From: an uncultured Clostridia bacterium
GTDB lineage: Bacteria > Bacillota_A > Clostridia > Christensenellales > UBA3700
Assembly: GCA_946545105.1 (NCBI GenBank)
Contig: CAMNMY010000012.1
Coordinates: 1-10,488 of the forward strand
Reading direction: 5' to 3'
Length of the DNA stretch: 10,488 nucleotides
The position numbers and the translations under genes are program-made. The notes below the pieces were generated by a model, which was given only the letters and a program-made list of their open reading frames with translations, did no database searches and was not told where the DNA came from. Each line of letters opens with the position of its first letter. Position 1 is the stretch's first letter. Shown in pieces: positions 7,826 through 10,488 of the stretch.

Positions 7826-8460
7826 TTTTAGGGTTACAACCTGGTGCAACTAAAGACGAAATCGAAGATGCATATAGAGCAATGAAAGCAAAATACCAAG
7901 AATTGCGCTTTGAAGAAGGCTCAATTGGAACTAACGCTGCAAAGATGTTAGATAAAATTGAAATTGCTTACGAAGAGTGTCTAATGGACGTTCAAGATAG
8001 AGAATCTAAAGAAACCTATGGATCTTCTTATGGTGAAGTAGAATCTTTAATTAAGGATAAAAAACTTGATGAAGCTCAAGAAATCTTGGATAAGATGGAA
8101 ACAAGAGATGCTGAATGGCACTATCAACAAGCAAATATCTATTTCAAAAAGCAATGGCAATCTGAAGCTAAGGTTCAACTTGAAATCGCTTGCGATTTAG
8201 ATCCAGCAAATCAAAAATACAAAGATACTTTAGATAGATTAAAAAAGGTTATGAACCAAAATCAATCTGGAGCATCTTCAGCAACAAATAATAATCAAGA
8301 AGGACAAAGGGGAGAAAGAGCGGGTTATTCAAATCCTGCATATACTCAAGAAAAAAGCTCTGATGAAACAGCAGCAGCTTGTTGTAACGCTTTATCTTGT
8401 GCATGTTGTGCAGACACATGTTGTGAATGCGCAGGATGTGATTTAATCCCATGTTGTTAA
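7804..8460 (+). CDS. Degenerate J-domain / TPR-like protein with cysteine-rich C-terminal tail
   Basis: This 218-residue protein is of unknown function. Residues 1-70 resemble a DnaJ J-domain (NSYLILGLQPGATKDEIEDA, then YRAMKAKYQ), but the HPD tripeptide needed to stimulate DnaK ATPase is absent; KYQELRFEEG stands in its place. Residues about 80-148 are helical and TPR-like, with WHYQQANIYFKKQWQSEA and ACDLDPANQKY (129-139). A low-complexity Asn/Gln/Ser/Gly linker (about 151-185) follows. The end (193-218) has 11 cysteines in 26 residues, arranged CC-x4-C-x-CC-x3-CC-x-C-x2-C-x4-CC and ending DLIPCC. The tail could bind zinc, copper or an iron-sulfur cluster, or be lipidated; none is shown. 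AAGGAG (7792-7797) lies six bases before the ATG. The gene overlaps the DUF5685 gene, suggesting a partnership rather than a general chaperone role. Confidence 0.88.
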   Translation: MQKNSYLILGLQPGATKDEIEDAYRAMKAKYQELRFEEGSIGTNAAKMLDKIEIAYEECLMDVQDRESKETYGSSYGEVESLIKDKKLDEAQEILDKMETRDAEWHYQQANIYFKKQWQSEAKVQLEIACDLDPANQKYKDTLDRLKKVMNQNQSGASSATNNNQEGQRGERAGYSNPAYTQEKSSDETAAACCNALSCACCADTCCECAGCDLIPCC

Positions 8461-8461
8461 A

Positions 8462-9004
8462 ATGCGAAGATTAACATCTAAAGAAGTAGCATTATCTGGT
8501 GTATCTGCGGCGCTTGCAATAGTATTTATTGTAGGCGCTATTTATATTCCTGTGGCAACTGTTACTTTTTATGTGTTATCAGCGCTTTCAATATCTTTAC
8601 CACTAATCAAGGGACGAATCTTATCTTCTATATTGAGTTATGTGGCAGCAGCATTAATAGCATTTTTTGTTGGACATATTAAATTGCTACCATTTGTATT
8701 TTTCTATGGCATATATGCGATAATTACTTGGCTTTTAGATTTTTACTTCTATGAAAAATGTAATTTAAATATGTGGATAAAGATATCAATTATAGTAGTT
8801 TTGAAATTAGCATATTTTGCATTGATATTTTGGGCATTAATTGCTCTAATGAGTTTGACATTAACAAGTTTTGAGGTGTTTAATATTACATGGACTTGGC
8901 CAACACTTATTTTTAGTGCACTTATAATATTTATATTATACGATTTAGCATATAGGGAAGTGTTCAAGTTAATGAAGAGATTGTTGGAGAAGAGAATAAA
9001 ATGA
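8462..9004 (+). CDS. Uncharacterised small integral membrane protein (possibly ECF S-component-like)
   Basis: This 180-residue very hydrophobic protein has about five to six membrane segments (roughly 11-29, 32-49, 53-73, 75-96, 105-134, 145-166). It starts MRRLTSKEVALSGVSAAL, positive before the first helix, and ends basic (KLMKRLLEKRIK), consistent with cytoplasmic tails. Size, helix number and start resemble substrate-binding S components of ECF vitamin transporters. BioY, an S component, follows with a four-base ATGA overlap. I recognise no substrate-specific motif, so the resemblance is general. The start lies one base after the stop of the J-like gene. No Shine-Dalgarno sequence is evident; the nearest candidate, AGGA at 8433-8436, is about 25 bases away, so coupling to upstream translation is likely. 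It is the only gene here ending in TGA. Confidence 0.8.
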   Translation: MRRLTSKEVALSGVSAALAIVFIVGAIYIPVATVTFYVLSALSISLPLIKGRILSSILSYVAAALIAFFVGHIKLLPFVFFYGIYAIITWLLDFYFYEKCNLNMWIKISIIVVLKLAYFALIFWALIALMSLTLTSFEVFNITWTWPTLIFSALIIFILYDLAYREVFKLMKRLLEKRIK

Positions 9005-9561
9005 ACGAAAAAGTTAAAATTGCAACAAAAGATTTAGTAAAAATAGCACTTTCTATTGCGCTAATTGTTGTAGGTTCTTTAATCAAAATTCCAATAGGAA
9101 TTGTTCCAATCACTCTTCAAATGTTTATGTGTTTTACAATTACGCTATTACTTGATAGAAAAGCAGTTATTGCAATTGCAATTTATATTGCTATGGGACT
9201 TGCAGGACTTCCAGTATTTACAACAGGTGGCGGCCCATCATATGTATTAATGCCAACATTTGGATATTTATTAGGATTCTTGTTTGGTAGTGTTATTATT
9301 GGAAACATATTGCCACGTCTTAAGGATAAGAAGTTTATAAATGTATTAGCTCTTATTTTGGCATACGAGGCAATTGTATATATTTTCGGCCTTGGATATT
9401 GGGCTATTTTATATAACTTTATTGTTAATAAATCTTTGAGTGCATATACTTTATTTGTATCAGGATTTTTGGTTTTCATTCCAACAGATTTATTCTGGTG
9501 TGTTCTATCTACATTTATATACAAAAAAATGGAACCAAGATTACAATATAATCACCAATAA
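9001..9561 (+). CDS. bioY: Biotin transporter BioY (ECF-type substrate-binding component)
   Basis: This 186-residue membrane protein is the substrate-binding (S) component of the energy-coupling factor biotin transporter. Recognisable BioY features are VPITLQ (35-40), GLAGLPVF (66-73) and the glycine-rich GGGPSYVLMPTFGYLLGF (76-93), with about six hydrophobic segments. The energising subunits (EcfA ATPases, EcfT) are not in the window and would have to be encoded elsewhere. Near the last helix I would expect a GDxxK-like sequence, but the protein reads PTDLFW (161-166), so the usual lysine appears to be tryptophan. The start overlaps the preceding stop by four bases; GGAGA at 8986-8990 is ten bases upstream. 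No biotin-repressor operator or riboswitch is visible, so it seems to depend on the upstream operon. It is the last gene of the co-oriented run. Confidence 0.93.
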   Translation: MNEKVKIATKDLVKIALSIALIVVGSLIKIPIGIVPITLQMFMCFTITLLLDRKAVIAIAIYIAMGLAGLPVFTTGGGPSYVLMPTFGYLLGFLFGSVIIGNILPRLKDKKFINVLALILAYEAIVYIFGLGYWAILYNFIVNKSLSAYTLFVSGFLVFIPTDLFWCVLSTFIYKKMEPRLQYNHQ

Positions 9562-9618
9562 TCGTAAAAAATCTCTGTTATTTTTTTAACTAAGCACACA
9601 AAATAAAATATATTTATC

Positions 9619-9648
9619 TTGCCTATATACGCGAGTATATAGTATAAT
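9619..9648 (+). promoter_or_regulatory. Sigma-A-type promoter of pckG
   Basis: A perfect -10 box TATAAT (9643-9648) lies 18 bases after TTGCCT (9619-9624), which matches TTGACA in four of six positions. The preceding sequence is almost pure A/T (about 9591-9617) and could act as an UP element. Transcription would start near 9655-9657. The position just upstream of the pckG ribosome site supports it. The -10 box is very good, the -35 moderate. Confidence 0.75.
9623..9642. promoter_or_regulatory. Perfect inverted repeat filling the pckG promoter spacer (putative operator)
   Basis: CTATATAC (9623-9630) and GTATATAG (9635-9642) are exact reverse complements separated by GCGA. The 20-base element overlaps the last two bases of the -35 box and ends directly against the -10 box. 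It lies upstream of the expected start site, so it acts as DNA and not as an RNA hairpin. A dimeric repressor bound here would block RNA polymerase. The repressor is not encoded in the window and I cannot assign its family. Confidence 0.6.
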
Positions 9649-9689
9649 TGTCTTTGATAAAAAATTTTATACACAGGAGATAAAAAACT

Positions 9690-10488
9690 ATGTTTGATTC
9701 AAGCAGAATTGCTAATAAGAAAGTATTAGAATTTATTCAAAGCAGAATTGATTTGTGTAAGCCAGAAGACGTTGTTTTAATCGACGGTTCTGAAGAAATT
9801 TACAAAGCATTAACAGATGAAGCTATTGCTACAGGTGAAATGATCAAGTTAAACGAAAAGACATTACCAGGATGCTTACTTCACAGAACAAAACCAAACG
9901 ATGTTGCTCGTGTAGAAGCTAGAACATTCATTTGCTCAAGAAAGCAAGAAGATGCTGGTCCTACAAACAATTGGATGGATCCAAAAGAAATGTACGCTAA
10001 ATTAAACGGCATTCTTGATGGAGCATACAAGGGTAGAACAATGTACATCATCCCATTCTCTATGGGTCCAGTTGGTGGTCCAATCTCTAAGATTGGTATC
10101 GAAATCACTGACTCTATCTATGTTGTACTAAACATGAGAATTATGACAAGAGTTGGTATGGACGTTCTTGAAGCTCTAGGAGACAGCAATGACTTCGTTA
10201 GAGGAACACACGCTAAGTGCGATGTTGATCCAGAACAAAGATATATCACACAATTCCCAGAAGATAATACAATTATCTCTGTAAACAGTGCTTACGGCGG
10301 CAACGTATTACTAGGTAAAAAGTGCTTCGCATTAAGAATTGCTTCTTACCAAGGTAAGAACGAAATGTGGCAAGCTGAACACATGTTAATCCTAGGAATT
10401 GAAAGACCAGGCAAGCCAATCACATATATGTGCGCTGCATTCCCATCAGCTTGTGGTAAGACAAACTTAGCTATGTTAATTCCACCAA
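9690..10488 (+). CDS. pckG: Phosphoenolpyruvate carboxykinase (GTP), N-terminal part (3' truncated)
   Basis: The frame is open from ATG 9690 to the window end, giving 266 residues of a protein expected to be about 600 long. PEP carboxykinase interconverts oxaloacetate plus GTP with PEP, CO2 and GDP. It belongs to the GTP-dependent family: DVARVEARTFI (71-81), the IIPFSMGPVGGPISKIGIEITDS region (from 120), SVNSAYGGNVLLGKKCFALRIAS (from 197), AEHMLILG (229-236, with the expected Mn2+ ligand His231) and the P-loop FPSACGKTN (251-259). The missing part would hold the second metal-binding motif and the nucleotide-specificity loop. The start is supported by AGGAG at 9675-9679. The gene has its own promoter with a palindromic operator-like element, so it is probably regulated separately from the operon upstream. 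In an anaerobe the enzyme may run either towards PEP or towards oxaloacetate. Confidence 0.97.
   Translation, partial: MFDSSRIANKKVLEFIQSRIDLCKPEDVVLIDGSEEIYKALTDEAIATGEMIKLNEKTLPGCLLHRTKPNDVARVEARTFICSRKQEDAGPTNNWMDPKEMYAKLNGILDGAYKGRTMYIIPFSMGPVGGPISKIGIEITDSIYVVLNMRIMTRVGMDVLEALGDSNDFVRGTHAKCDVDPEQRYITQFPEDNTIISVNSAYGGNVLLGKKCFALRIASYQGKNEMWQAEHMLILGIERPGKPITYMCAAFPSACGKTNLAMLIPP

Larger units (their letters stand above)
9562..9689 (+). other. AT-rich intergenic region between bioY and pckG
   Basis: This is the only sizeable gap in the window, 128 bases. It holds a weak AT-only inverted repeat with a T run (9566-9587), the promoter at 9619-9648 with an inverted repeat in its spacer, an AT-only inverted repeat at 9657-9670 around the expected transcription start, and the ribosome site AGGAG (9675-9679), ten bases before the pckG ATG. 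The leader implied by the promoter is only about 34 bases, too short for a riboswitch. No strong intrinsic terminator for the bioY operon is seen. Confidence 0.85.

Noticed and set aside
8402..8457. Three copies of CATGTTGT in the 3' end of the J-like gene
   Set aside because: They arise from reuse of TGT/TGC codons for CC pairs in the cysteine tail and are not an independent DNA repeat.
9183..9524. 113-residue open frame on the minus strand inside bioY
   Set aside because: It is antisense to clear BioY coding sequence with conserved motifs, and its low-complexity translation resembles no protein I know.
9566..9587. Possible intrinsic terminator after bioY: AAAAAAT and ATTTTTT arms with a T run
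   Set aside because: The stem is only A-T pairs and its 3' arm is the T run itself, so there is no stable hairpin before the T tract. Not listed as a terminator.

Overview
The window looks like a chromosomal segment of an AT-rich, low-GC Gram-positive anaerobe of the class Clostridia. This rests on the rpmE–DUF1385–prmC–prfA gene order, a Re-type citrate synthase-like gene, a GTP-type PEP carboxykinase, a DUF5685 gene, and strong preference for AGA, CAA, ACA and CCA codons with TAA stops. I cannot assign a genus. All convincing genes are on the + strand. No tRNA, rRNA, CRISPR array, insertion sequence or riboswitch was recognised.

Layout. (1) Positions 1-102 are the 3' end of rpmE (ribosomal protein L31), closed by a clear intrinsic terminator at 122-155. 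(2) From 171 to 9561 nine genes are packed almost without gaps and could be one operon: a DUF1385–PrmC fusion, prfA (release factor 1), a Re-citrate synthase-like enzyme, thrC, trpS, a DUF5685 protein, a degenerate J-domain/TPR protein with a cysteine-rich tail, a small membrane protein and bioY. Junctions are short gaps or overlaps (TAATG at 6951-6955, a 22-base overlap at 7804-7825, ATGA at 9001-9004). (3) A 128-base AT-rich gap at 9562-9689 carries a sigma-A-type promoter whose spacer is a perfect inverted repeat. It drives a GTP-dependent PEP carboxykinase gene that runs off the window end.

How the genes fit together. The first part is translational: L31, the methyltransferase that modifies release factors on their GGQ glutamine, and release factor 1, one of its substrates. 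trpS adds to this. The metabolic genes meet at oxaloacetate: PEP carboxykinase makes or uses it, citrate synthase condenses it with acetyl-CoA, and threonine synthase ends an aspartate-derived pathway. That link is inference. The DUF5685 / J-like / membrane-protein group is of unknown function and is the best candidate here for undescribed biology. The DUF5685 protein has two aspartate-rich motifs about 95 residues apart, reminiscent of class I isoprenoid synthases. Its partner lacks the HPD motif needed to stimulate Hsp70 and ends in 11 cysteines within 26 residues.
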